A stretch of 64,000 nt of DNA from Thermaerobacter sp. FW80 (GTDB lineage: Bacteria > Bacillota > Sulfobacillia > Thermaerobacterales > Thermaerobacteraceae), in the NCBI RefSeq assembly GCF_004634385.1, contig NZ_CP037895.1, forward strand, positions 2,579,245 to 2,643,244, given 5' to 3'. Position 1 is the stretch's first letter; each line of letters starts with the position of its first letter. The translations under genes were made by a program, and so were the position numbers. Below, piece after piece: positions 1 to 7,714 of this stretch. The notes under the pieces are model-generated. The model was not told where the DNA came from. It was given only the letters and a program-made list of their open reading frames with translations, and did no database searches.

Positions 1-150
1 GCATGCACCGGGCGGGGCAAGGGTGGGGAGACGGGGAGGGAGGGTGCTGCCGGGACGCCCGCCGCCGGGCGCGGGGCGCCCGCCGCCGGGCGGCGGCCCC
101 TCCTTGGACACGCGCGCATGCCGGCACCCGGCGACGCCGAGAACCGCCCG

Positions 151-196
151 GGCACCACCAAGACGGAAGAAACCCCGCGGCACCACCAAGACGGAA
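151..196. repeat. Direct repeat, 18 bp x2, in FMN-leader expression platform
   Basis: The word ggcaccaccaagacggaa occurs at 151-168 and again at 179-196, 28 bp apart. A third partial copy runs into the terminator hairpin at 198-221. The copies look like decayed duplicates of that hairpin's loop and flank. They sit just downstream of the FMN aptamer on the minus strand. Confidence 0.8.
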
Positions 197-197
197 A

Positions 198-221
198 CCG
201 CCCCGGGCACCACCGGGGCGG
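198..221 (-). terminator. Intrinsic terminator of the FMN riboswitch
   Basis: Perfect 9-bp arms ccgccccgg (198-206) and ccggggcgg (213-221) enclose a 6-nt loop. On the minus strand the hairpin is followed by TTTCCGTCTT. It lies about 55 nt downstream of the aptamer's 3' end, where the expression platform of an FMN riboswitch is expected. I infer that FMN binding favours this hairpin. Confidence 0.7.
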
Positions 222-274
222 GACGCAGGCGGGTCCTCGACTGGCCGAGCGACGCGGACAGCCGCGGCCCCTGC

Positions 275-474
275 CTCCTTCTCCCATCCGGACTATACCG
301 TCGGCGCCGGGATCGCACCGGCTCCTGCCCCGGGCGGCGTCGACCGCGCCGCCCGGCGGCTCGCGGGCTCGTCGTGGCGCCACGGGCGCCACGCATCACC
401 GCCGGTCGGGAATTGGTGCCCCGGGGAACCGACCGCATGCCGGTCCCCGGTCACCTCACCCTGCCCCGAAGGAG
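275..474 (-). ncRNA. FMN riboswitch (RFN element)
   Basis: Read on the minus strand, the segment opens with CTCCTTCGGGGCAGGGTGA and closes with GTCCGGATGGGAGAAGGAG, the two hallmark ends of the RFN element. The closing helix P1 (CTCCTTC with GAAGGAG) is perfect. Internal hallmarks are also present: TTCCCGACCGGCGGTGA, CCGCGAGCC and GCCGACGGTATAGTCCGG. At about 200 nt it is longer than the usual roughly 150 nt because of an enlarged GC-rich helix near the 5' side. RFN elements sense FMN and control riboflavin synthesis or uptake genes. The controlled gene would lie to the left, outside the window. The aptamer call is secure; the target is unknown. Confidence 0.95.
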
Positions 475-737
475 ACACGGACTGGCCAACGACCTCTGGG
501 ATTGTGACGCCGTTCACAAACGTCTGCTTCAATGCTGTTCGCGGCCGACCGCCGAACTCCTGCCGACCCCGCCCCCCGTCCTCGATCGCGATGGCGGGAT
601 GGCGGGAGCCGGTGAAGCCCGGCGGCCCGAGCCGGCCCAGCCCGGCGGCCGGAGCCCGGCCTCGACCGGCGGGCCCTTCGCGGCGCGGTCCCTCCCGAGA
701 CGCCGGCCGCTGCCGGCGAGCCGGCGGATGCCGGCGT
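475..737. other. Gap between purine operon end and FMN riboswitch
   Basis: No convincing gene. It must contain the promoter of the FMN leader on the minus strand. A loose candidate is TTGAAG near 528 with CACAAT near 505, but the spacing is poor. Short GC-rich hairpins follow the purD stop, without a U-tract. Confidence 0.5.
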
Positions 738-2036
738 CTAGCCCCTCGCGGCGGTCGACCCGTCCGGGCCCGGCACGTCGAGGGCGATGTCGCGGCGGAA
801 CTGGCGACCCGGGAAGTCGATGCGGGCCACCGCCTCGTAGGCTCGGCGGCGGGCCTCCGCCAGGGTGGGCCCGCGGGCCGTGACGCCGACCACGCGGCCG
901 CCGGCCGTCACCCAGCGACCCCCCTCCCGCCGCGTGCCCGCGTGGTCGATCCAGACCCCGGGCAGCGCAGCCGCCTCCTCGAGGCCGGTGATGGGCAGGC
1001 CGCGGGCCGGTTCGTCCGGATACCCCGGGGCCGCCAGCACGACGCAGACCGCCGCCTCGGCCCGCCATGCGGGGGCTTCGGCGGGCAGCCGGCCCGTGGC
1101 CGCGTCCCAACACAGGGCGGCCAGGTCCGTGGCCAGCCGGGGGATCAGCACCTGGGCCTCGGGATCGCCCCAGCGGCAGTTGAACTCCAGCACCTGGGGC
1201 CCCTCGGTCGTCAGCATCAGCCCGGCGTAGAGCACGCCGCGGAAGGGACGGCCCTCCGCCGCCAGCCCCGCCACCGTGGGCTCGAGGATGCGCCGGCGGA
1301 CCTCGTCCAAAAGCTCCGGCGTCACGTCGGGCACCGGCGAGAAGGCGCCCATGCCGCCCGTGTTGGGTCCGCGATCGCCATCGGCGAGGCGCTTGTAGTC
1401 CCGGGCCGGTGCCAGCGGGTGAACCCGTTCCCCGTCGGTGATGGCCAGCACCGAGACCTCGCGACCCTGCAGGCGCTCCTCGATGACCACCCGCCGGCCC
1501 GCCGGCCCCAGGCCGCCCCGGCGCATCAGCCGGTGGACGGCGGCCCGGGCCGCTGCCGCGTCGGCGCAGACGAACACGCCCTTCCCCGCCGCCAGCCCGT
1601 CGGCCTTGACCACCCACGGCCCGGGGTTGCGCCGGAGGAAGTCCTCGGCGTCCGCGGGGTCGTCGAAGACGTGTCCGGCCGCCGTGGGGATCCCGTGCCG
1701 GGCCATGAACGCCTTGGCGAACGCCTTGCTGCCCTCGATGCGGGCGGCCGCCTGCCGCGGTCCGAAGACGGCGACGCCCGCGGCCTCCAGCCGGTCGGCG
1801 AGCCCGGCCACCAGGGGCGCCTCGGGGCCCACCACCACCAGATCCGGACCGCACGCGACCAGGCGGTGCACCGCAGCGTCCAGGTCCAGGGGATCGCCGC
1901 CCAGGCATTCGACCCCCAACGCGGCCATGCCGTCGCTCCCCGGAAGCGCCAGGACGCGCTCGACCCGGGGACTGCGGAGGAACGCCCGGGCCAGGGCGTG
2001 CTCCCGCCCGCCGCTGCCGACGATGGCGACGCGCAT
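738..2036 (-). CDS. purD: Phosphoribosylamine-glycine ligase (GARS)
   Basis: 432 aa, full length. It joins glycine to phosphoribosylamine with ATP, step 2 of purine synthesis. Visible hallmarks are the N-terminal GSGGREHALA (about residues 8-17), the ATP-grasp stretch GSKAFAKAFMARHGIPTA, and NTGGMGAFSP in the grasp core. The ATG at 2036 was chosen because GGGGGG lies 7 nt upstream and the protein then begins MRVAIVG; an in-frame ATG at 2051 is possible. This is the last gene of the operon, about 220 nt downstream of purH. An exact copy of the dispersed 13-mer (1005-1017) encodes DEPA here. Confidence 0.97.
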   Translation of the reverse strand: MRVAIVGSGGREHALARAFLRSPRVERVLALPGSDGMAALGVECLGGDPLDLDAAVHRLVACGPDLVVVGPEAPLVAGLADRLEAAGVAVFGPRQAAARIEGSKAFAKAFMARHGIPTAAGHVFDDPADAEDFLRRNPGPWVVKADGLAAGKGVFVCADAAAARAAVHRLMRRGGLGPAGRRVVIEERLQGREVSVLAITDGERVHPLAPARDYKRLADGDRGPNTGGMGAFSPVPDVTPELLDEVRRRILEPTVAGLAAEGRPFRGVLYAGLMLTTEGPQVLEFNCRWGDPEAQVLIPRLATDLAALCWDAATGRLPAEAPAWRAEAAVCVVLAAPGYPDEPARGLPITGLEEAAALPGVWIDHAGTRREGGRWVTAGGRVVGVTARGPTLAEARRRAYEAVARIDFPGRQFRRDIALDVPGPDGSTAARG

Positions 2037-2106
2037 CGCAACGCCCCCCAATCCTCATGCCGGCACCGCCTGGGCCGCCGGTGCCGCGATGCTCGCTCCT
2101 GCCGCA

Positions 2107-2185
2107 CCGGGCCCGGCTGCCGGCGCCAGGGGTGGCCCTTCCCGCGCCGGGCCCGGCTGCCGGTGCCGGGGTGCCTCTTCCCGCG
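2107..2185. repeat. Tandem repeat, ~40 bp x2, between purH and purD
   Basis: Two near-identical 39-40 bp units, each beginning ccgggcccggctgccgg (2107 and 2147) and ending cttcccgcg, lie in the non-coding gap between purH and purD. A third partial copy follows. No function is visible. Confidence 0.8.
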
Positions 2186-2258
2186 CCGGCCCCACGCCGG
2201 CCCCGGGCCGGCGGGCCCGGGGCCGGCGGCGGCCGCCTCCGTGCCGGAAGGGGCGGCC

Positions 2259-4199
2259 TCAGTGCCGGAAGTGGCGCCGGCCGGTGAACACCATGGCGAT
2301 GCCCGCGGCGTCGGCGGCGGCGATCACCTCGCGGTCCCGCACCGAGCCGCCCGGCTGGACGATGGCGGCGATCCCGGCGGCCGCCGCCCGCTCCACCGCA
2401 TCGGGGAAGGGGAAGAAGCCGTCGGAGGCCAGCACCGCCCCCCTCGCCCCCGTGCCCGCCTGCGCCAGCGCCTGTTCCACCGCCCGGACGCGGCTGGTCT
2501 GGCCGGCGCCGATGCCCAGGGTCTGCCAGCCGCCCTCCGGGTGGGCGGCCGCCACCACGATGGCGTTGGACCGGCACGCCTTGACGGCCCGCCAGGCGAA
2601 GTCCAGGGCCTCCCATTGGGCGGCGGTGGGCACCGCCCGGGTCACCGGCCGCCACGTGGCGCGGACGTCCCGCGGGATCGGGGGGTCCGCCTCCTGGATC
2701 AGCCAGAGGGGACCGCCGCCGCGCACCTCCCACGCCGCCACCCCCGACCCCGACGGCGTCCCGACCGGCACCCCGCCTCCGTCCGCCGCCAGCACCCGCA
2801 GGTTCCTGCGCCGCGCCAGGATCGCCAGCGCCTCGGAGGGGACGGCCGGCGCCACCACCACCTCGAGGAAGACCTCGGCCAGCACCTCGGCCGTCGCGGT
2901 ATCCAGGGGCCGGTTGAAGGCGACGATCCCGCCGAAGATCGACTCCGGATCGGCATCCCGCGCCCGCCGGAAGGCCTCCACGGGGGTCGGCGCGGCGCCG
3001 ACGCCGCAGGGGGTGGCGTGCTTGACCGCCACCGCCGCCGGCCGATCGAACTCCTGCACCGCCCGCCAGGCCGCCAGGGCGTCAAGCCAGTTGTTGTACG
3101 ACATCGGCTTGCCCTGGTGCTGGACGAACCCGGCCGCCGTCGGCCGGTGGCCGGCGGTCCGTCCGGGCGGGGCGCCGGTGGGAGCCGCCCGCAGGGCCGC
3201 GGGCGGCCGGACGTGACCCGCCCCGGAGACGGCGCCGGCCGGCGCCTGCTCCTCCGCGGGCGCACCGCCGGGGCCGGCACCGGACGGGTCGGGCGCCGCC
3301 TGGCCCTCCGCGGGCGCCCCGTCCGCGCGGGCACCGTCGTCGGAGCCGGCCGGGGCGTCGACGGCGGCCGGCTCCGGGACCGCCAGCCGGTAGAGCGCCG
3401 CGCGCTGGTGAGGGTTCTCCCCGTACCGCAGCGCGGCCTCGAGCCGCAAGGGCAGGACCAGCAGGTCAGGCCACCCCGCCTCGTCCCGGGCCTCGCCCTC
3501 GCCGGCCAGGACGGTCGCGATCAAGGCGTCGTAGAAGGCGGTGTGGCGGAACGCCTTCACCGCCAGCGCCCGCCGCAGGGCGCTGGGCACGCCGTCCGCC
3601 CGCCCGAGGGCTTCCGCCACCCGGGGGTAGTCGGCGGGATCCACCAGCACGACGACGTCGGGCCAGTTCTTCGCCGCCGCCCGGATCAGGGCCGGCCCGC
3701 CGATGTCGATCTGTTCCCGCAGCGCCTCGCCGGCGGCCCCGGTGGCGGCGGCTTCGGCGAAGGGGTACAGGTTAACCGCCACCAGGTCGACGGGGACGAT
3801 CCCGTGGTCCTCGAGGGCGGCCATGTCGTCCGCGCGGTGGCGCCGGGCCAGGATGCCCGCGTGGATGACCGGGTGCAGGGTCTTGACCCGGCCATCCAGC
3901 AGCTCGGGGAACCCCGTCACCTGCGCCACGGGGATCACCGGCAGGCCGGCCGCCGCCAGCGCCTGGGCCGTGCCCCCCGTGGAGACCAGATCCCATCCCC
4001 GTTCGTGCAGCACCCGGGCGAACGCGACGATGCCCGTCTTGTCGGCGACGCTGAGCAGGGCCCGGGGCCGGCGCGCCGCAGCCGCCCTGGCCCCCGGGGC
4101 CCCGGCGGCGGGGCCGGGCCGGTCCCCCGTCTCGGCCGTCCCGGCCGCCACGCCCCGATGGGCCCCTTCCGTGGTGCGCGTCCCTCGGATCAACGCCAT
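2259..4199 (-). CDS. purH: Bifunctional AICAR transformylase / IMP cyclohydrolase
   Basis: 646 aa against about 515-525 for the family. It carries out the last two steps to IMP. The cyclohydrolase (MGS-like) domain starts near residue 48 (LLSVADKTGIVAFAR, STGGTAQAL). The transformylase domain holds YGENPHQRAAL (about 258), GKPMSYNNWLDA (about 363) and the catalytic KHATPCGVG (about 393). The excess length is a 47-residue N-terminal tail and an 80-residue Gly/Ala/Pro insertion (about 278-357) just after YGENPHQ. All active-site motifs survive, so the insertion is probably a surface loop. The ATG at 4199 overlaps the purN stop by 10 nt, with GGAGG close upstream. Confidence 0.96.
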   Translation of the reverse strand: MALIRGTRTTEGAHRGVAAGTAETGDRPGPAAGAPGARAAAARRPRALLSVADKTGIVAFARVLHERGWDLVSTGGTAQALAAAGLPVIPVAQVTGFPELLDGRVKTLHPVIHAGILARRHRADDMAALEDHGIVPVDLVAVNLYPFAEAAATGAAGEALREQIDIGGPALIRAAAKNWPDVVVLVDPADYPRVAEALGRADGVPSALRRALAVKAFRHTAFYDALIATVLAGEGEARDEAGWPDLLVLPLRLEAALRYGENPHQRAALYRLAVPEPAAVDAPAGSDDGARADGAPAEGQAAPDPSGAGPGGAPAEEQAPAGAVSGAGHVRPPAALRAAPTGAPPGRTAGHRPTAAGFVQHQGKPMSYNNWLDALAAWRAVQEFDRPAAVAVKHATPCGVGAAPTPVEAFRRARDADPESIFGGIVAFNRPLDTATAEVLAEVFLEVVVAPAVPSEALAILARRRNLRVLAADGGGVPVGTPSGSGVAAWEVRGGGPLWLIQEADPPIPRDVRATWRPVTRAVPTAAQWEALDFAWRAVKACRSNAIVVAAAHPEGGWQTLGIGAGQTSRVRAVEQALAQAGTGARGAVLASDGFFPFPDAVERAAAAGIAAIVQPGGSVRDREVIAAADAAGIAMVFTGRRHFRH

Positions 4200-5077
4200 C
4201 GACCTCCATCGCCGGCCTTCCAAGGTGGCCTTCCACGGCCATCCGGCCCCTGCGCCCCGGCCTCCCGCCCTGGCCGCCCCGCGGGCCCCAGGAGCCGCAC
4301 CCGCCGTCCCTCGACCCGGACCCGTCCCGTGGCGACCAGCCGCACGGCCGCCGGGTAGAGGCGGTGCTCCACCGCCTGGATGCGGCGGTGCAGGGTCGCG
4401 GCGTCGTCGCCCTCCAGCACGGGCACGGGGGCTTGGAGCAGGATGGGCCCGGTGTCCACCCCCTCGTCCACGAAGTGCACGGTGCACCCCGTAACCTTGA
4501 CCCCGTGCGCCAGGGCCTGCTGCGGGGCGTCCTTGCCCGGGAAGGCCGGCAGCAGCGAGGGGTGGACGTTGAGGATGCGGTTCCGGTACGCCGCGACGAC
4601 GGCCGGCCCCAGGATGCGCATGAATCCCGCCAGCACCACCAGGTCCGGGCGCCAGCGCCCCAGCTCGGCGAGGATCGCCCGGTCCCAGGCCGACCGGTCC
4701 CCGACGGCGCCGGATGGGCCGCCGTCCCGCCGCCCCCCGGTGCCACCGCCGCGGGCGTCGGTCCGCCCCCCGGTCTCGCCGGGCGCCCGCGGGCCGCCGG
4801 GCCGGCCCCGGCCGCCGGCCTGGGCCTGGATCGGCGCTCCCCTTCCGGACGAACCGGCCCGGTCCGCGGCCGCCATCCCGCCGTCGGGCCGGATCAGCAC
4901 CGCCGGCTTGCCCGCCGCCCGGGCCCGGTCCAGCGCCCCCGCCCCGGGACGGTCCGACAGGACCGCCACGATGCGGCCCCCCAGCCGCCCCCGGCGCTCG
5001 GCGTCCAGCAGCGCCTGCAGGTTCGTCCCGGCGCCCGAGGCCAGCACGACGATCCGGCACCGCTCGGAGGGCTCCAC
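4190..5077 (-). CDS. purN: Phosphoribosylglycinamide formyltransferase (GART)
   Basis: 295 aa against about 200 usual. It formylates GAR with 10-formyl-THF, step 3. Hallmarks are VLASGAGTNLQALLDA (about 11), the catalytic NVHPSLLPAFPG (about 170) and HFVDEGVDTGPILLQ (about 201). A 65-residue Gly/Arg-rich insertion (about 64-128) splits the Rossmann half; it contains one copy of the 13-mer (4847-4859, read as AGSS). I chose GTG 5077, which has GAGGAG upstream and overlaps nothing essential. An in-frame ATG at 5122 inside purM would add 15 residues. Confidence 0.95.
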   Translation of the reverse strand: MEPSERCRIVVLASGAGTNLQALLDAERRGRLGGRIVAVLSDRPGAGALDRARAAGKPAVLIRPDGGMAAADRAGSSGRGAPIQAQAGGRGRPGGPRAPGETGGRTDARGGGTGGRRDGGPSGAVGDRSAWDRAILAELGRWRPDLVVLAGFMRILGPAVVAAYRNRILNVHPSLLPAFPGKDAPQQALAHGVKVTGCTVHFVDEGVDTGPILLQAPVPVLEGDDAATLHRRIQAVEHRLYPAAVRLVATGRVRVEGRRVRLLGPAGRPGREAGAQGPDGRGRPPWKAGDGGRWR

Positions 5078-5084
5078 GGCTGGG

Positions 5085-6182
5085 TCAGCTCCTCGAGACG
5101 GGGTCCGAGCGGGGCGGCGCATCGGCGCCGAGGGGCGGGTCGAATGCCACGCCCCGCGGGCCCGCCGCGATGCGCCCGATCACGGGTACCTCCTCGCCCA
5201 GCACGTCGGCGGCCGCCCGCGCCGCGGCCGGCGCCTGTACGGCCGGCACCACCACCGTGAACCCGATGCCCAGGTTGAACACCCGCGCCATCTCGCCCCA
5301 GGCCACGGGGCCGTGGCGCTGGATCCACCGGAAGAGGGGCGGGACCGCCCAGCGCCCCCAGTGGATGACGGCCCGGCACCCCTCCGGCAGCGTGCGCGGC
5401 ACGTTGCCCGGCAGCCCGCCACCCGTGATGTGGGCCATGGCGCGCACGTCGAACTCCGCCAGCAGCCGCCGGACCGCGGCGGCGTAGATCCGGGTCGGCA
5501 CCAGCGCCGCCTCGGCCAGGGTGCGGCCCGTCCCGGGCAGCGGGTCGTCCCAGCGGGCGCCGGCGGCCGCCACCACCTGCCGGATCAGGGAGAACCCGTT
5601 GCTGTGGGGACCCGAGGCGGGCAGCCCCAGGATCGCGTCGCCCGGCTGGACCCTGCGCCCGTCGACGAGGCGGTCCGCGGCCACCCATCCGACGGCGAAG
5701 CCCGCCAGCTCCATGCCGCCCGGCGGCAGCAGCCCCGGCATCGCCGCCGTCTCGCCGCCCAGCAGGGCACAACCGACCTCGCGGCACGCGTCGGCCATGC
5801 CCCGCACCACCCTCGCCACCCGTTCCGCGTCGAGCCGCTCCACGGCCACGTAGTCGAGGAAGAAGAGGGGCTCCGCCCCGTGGACCAGCAGGTCGTTGAC
5901 GTTCATCGCCACCAGGTCGCGGCCGATGGCCTCCAGGGCGTCGCACTCCAGGGCCACCGCCAGCTTGGTGCCGACGCCGTCGCAGGTCGCCGCCAGCAGG
6001 ACCTGCCCCTCCCACCGGAAGAACCCGGCGAAGCCGCCCAGGCCGCCCACCACCTCGGCCCGGCGGGCCCGGGCCGCCTCGCGGGCGATGCGACCGACGA
6101 CGGCCTCCGCCGCGTCCAGGTCCACGCCGGCGCCCCGGTAGGTCAGGGCGTCCCTCCCCTGCCCGGCGTGCCGGTCCGTCAC
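5085..6182 (-). CDS. purM: Phosphoribosylformylglycinamidine cyclo-ligase (AIRS)
   Basis: 365 aa, normal length. It closes the imidazole ring to AIR using ATP. Visible are CDGVGTKLAVAL, the substrate loop VAMNVNDLLVHGAEPLFFLDY, GGETAAMPGLL and HITGGGLPGNVPR, all in family order. GTG start at 6182 in a GTGA overlap with the purF stop; GGGAGGGG lies 6 nt upstream. Translational coupling to purF is likely. No insertion, unlike its neighbours. Confidence 0.97.
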   Translation of the reverse strand: MTDRHAGQGRDALTYRGAGVDLDAAEAVVGRIAREAARARRAEVVGGLGGFAGFFRWEGQVLLAATCDGVGTKLAVALECDALEAIGRDLVAMNVNDLLVHGAEPLFFLDYVAVERLDAERVARVVRGMADACREVGCALLGGETAAMPGLLPPGGMELAGFAVGWVAADRLVDGRRVQPGDAILGLPASGPHSNGFSLIRQVVAAAGARWDDPLPGTGRTLAEAALVPTRIYAAAVRRLLAEFDVRAMAHITGGGLPGNVPRTLPEGCRAVIHWGRWAVPPLFRWIQRHGPVAWGEMARVFNLGIGFTVVVPAVQAPAAARAAADVLGEEVPVIGRIAAGPRGVAFDPPLGADAPPRSDPVSRS

Positions 6183-7714
6183 GGTGCACCCCTCCCGGAT
6201 CCCCTGGCCACCGGCCGGCGTCGGTCCTTGCCGCCCGGGTCCAGTGGGTAGGCGCCGGTGAAGCAGCCGAGGCAGAGGTTGGCCGCGGGCCGCCCCGTGG
6301 CGGCCACCACCTGCTCCAGCGAGAGGAACGCCAGGGAGTCGGCGCCGAGGGCCCGGCCCACCGCCTCCGGCGACCGGCCGGCGGCCAGGAGTTCCCCGGG
6401 CGTGTTGGTGTCGACGCCGAAGTGACACGGGAAGCGGTAGGGCGGGGCCGTGATGCGCAGGTGGACCTCCCGGGCCCCCGCCTCCCGCAGGGCGGCCACG
6501 AGCCAGCGGGCGGTGGTGCCCCGCACCAGGGAATCGTCCACCAGCACCACCCGGCGGCCCGCCACGACGTCGGGCACGGGTCGCAGCTTCAGCCGCACCG
6601 CCTCCTCCCGGGACCGCGCGTCGGGACGGATGAAGGTCCGGCCCGCGTACCGGTTCTTCACCAGCCCGAGCTCGTGGGGCAGGCCGGCCGCCTCGGCGTA
6701 GCCGGCCGCGGCGGGCAGGCTCGAGTCCGGCACCCCGACCACCACGTCGGCGGGGGCGGGATGCAGCAGGGCGAGGCGCCGCCCCAGCTCCTTGCGGACG
6801 GCGTAGACGCTGCGCCCGCCGAAGCGGCTGTCGGGCCGGGCGAAGTAGATGTACTCGAACAGGCAGAAGGCCTCGCGCGCGCCGCCGCGGGCGGCCCTCC
6901 CGGGCAGGGGGCCCCGCGCGAGGTCGCGCCCGTCGGTGATCCAGATCCACTGCCCCGGCGGCACCTCGCCCTCGACCCGGCCGCCCGCCGTCTCCAGGGC
7001 GCAGCTCTCCGACGCCACGGCCCAGGCGTCGCCGACCCGTCCCAGCACCAGGGGGCGGATGCCCCAGGGATCCCGCGCCGCCAGCAGCCCCCGGGGCGTA
7101 AGGACGACCACGGCGAAGGCGCCCCGCACCGCCGCCAGGGCGCGGAGCAGGGCCAGGGGTGGGAGGGGCGGGCCCTGGTCGGCGCCGGTCGCCTCCCCCG
7201 CGGGCGTCCCCGGGCGGGCGGGCCCCCCCGCGCGGCCGAGCCCGGCCAGCCGCGCGGCCACGTGGCCGATGATCTCGCTGTCGGCGGTGGTCGCCAGGGT
7301 CACGCCGCGCCGAGCCAGCACCTGGCGCCAGCGGACCCCGCCGGCCAGCTGGCCGTTGTGGGCCAGGGCGAAGGCATCGAGACCGCCCGCCGCCACCCCG
7401 GGGAAGACCAGGGGCTGGGCGTTCCCGGGCCCGGGGTCGCCGGCGGTGGCGTAGCGCACGTGCCCGATGGCGGCCGCCGCGCCCGGCGGGCACCAGGGGT
7501 GATGCCGGGGATCGAGGAAGACCGTCCCCACCAGGCCCGCCGCCTTCCGGACCACGAGGCGCCCGTCCGGGGTCAGGGCGGCGACGCCGGCGCTCTCCTG
7601 CCCGCGGTGCTGCAGGGCATGGAGCCCCCGGACGGTCCAGGCCACCGCCTCGGGATGGCCCCAGATGCCGATGATGCCGCATGCCTCCCGCGGGCCGGTT
7701 CGTCCAGAAGGCAT
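6179..7714 (-). CDS. purF: Amidophosphoribosyltransferase
   Basis: 511 aa. It transfers glutamine nitrogen to PRPP, the committed step. The protein starts with an 11-residue propeptide, MPSGRTGPREA, then Cys12 followed by GIIG, the N-terminal nucleophile exposed by processing as in the Bacillus enzyme. HALQHRGQESAG follows. The PRPP loop VLVDDSLVRGTT and the C-terminal CLGCFTGAYP, matching the 4Fe-4S cysteines of Bacillus-type PurF, are present. Its first 142 nt overlap the end of purL in another frame, and the overlap holds an exact 13-mer copy (7693-7705). Confidence 0.97.
   Translation of the reverse strand: MPSGRTGPREACGIIGIWGHPEAVAWTVRGLHALQHRGQESAGVAALTPDGRLVVRKAAGLVGTVFLDPRHHPWCPPGAAAAIGHVRYATAGDPGPGNAQPLVFPGVAAGGLDAFALAHNGQLAGGVRWRQVLARRGVTLATTADSEIIGHVAARLAGLGRAGGPARPGTPAGEATGADQGPPLPPLALLRALAAVRGAFAVVVLTPRGLLAARDPWGIRPLVLGRVGDAWAVASESCALETAGGRVEGEVPPGQWIWITDGRDLARGPLPGRAARGGAREAFCLFEYIYFARPDSRFGGRSVYAVRKELGRRLALLHPAPADVVVGVPDSSLPAAAGYAEAAGLPHELGLVKNRYAGRTFIRPDARSREEAVRLKLRPVPDVVAGRRVVLVDDSLVRGTTARWLVAALREAGAREVHLRITAPPYRFPCHFGVDTNTPGELLAAGRSPEAVGRALGADSLAFLSLEQVVAATGRPAANLCLGCFTGAYPLDPGGKDRRRPVARGSGRGAP

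Noticed and set aside
293-532. 79-aa open frame on the minus strand near the left edge
   Set aside because: It overlaps the FMN aptamer throughout, and every conserved block is explained by the RFN structure.
3-4358. Very long plus-strand open frames opposite the purine genes, and similar antisense frames elsewhere
   Set aside because: They are shadows caused by GC-rich third positions; composition is Arg/Pro/Gly-rich and no family motif appears.
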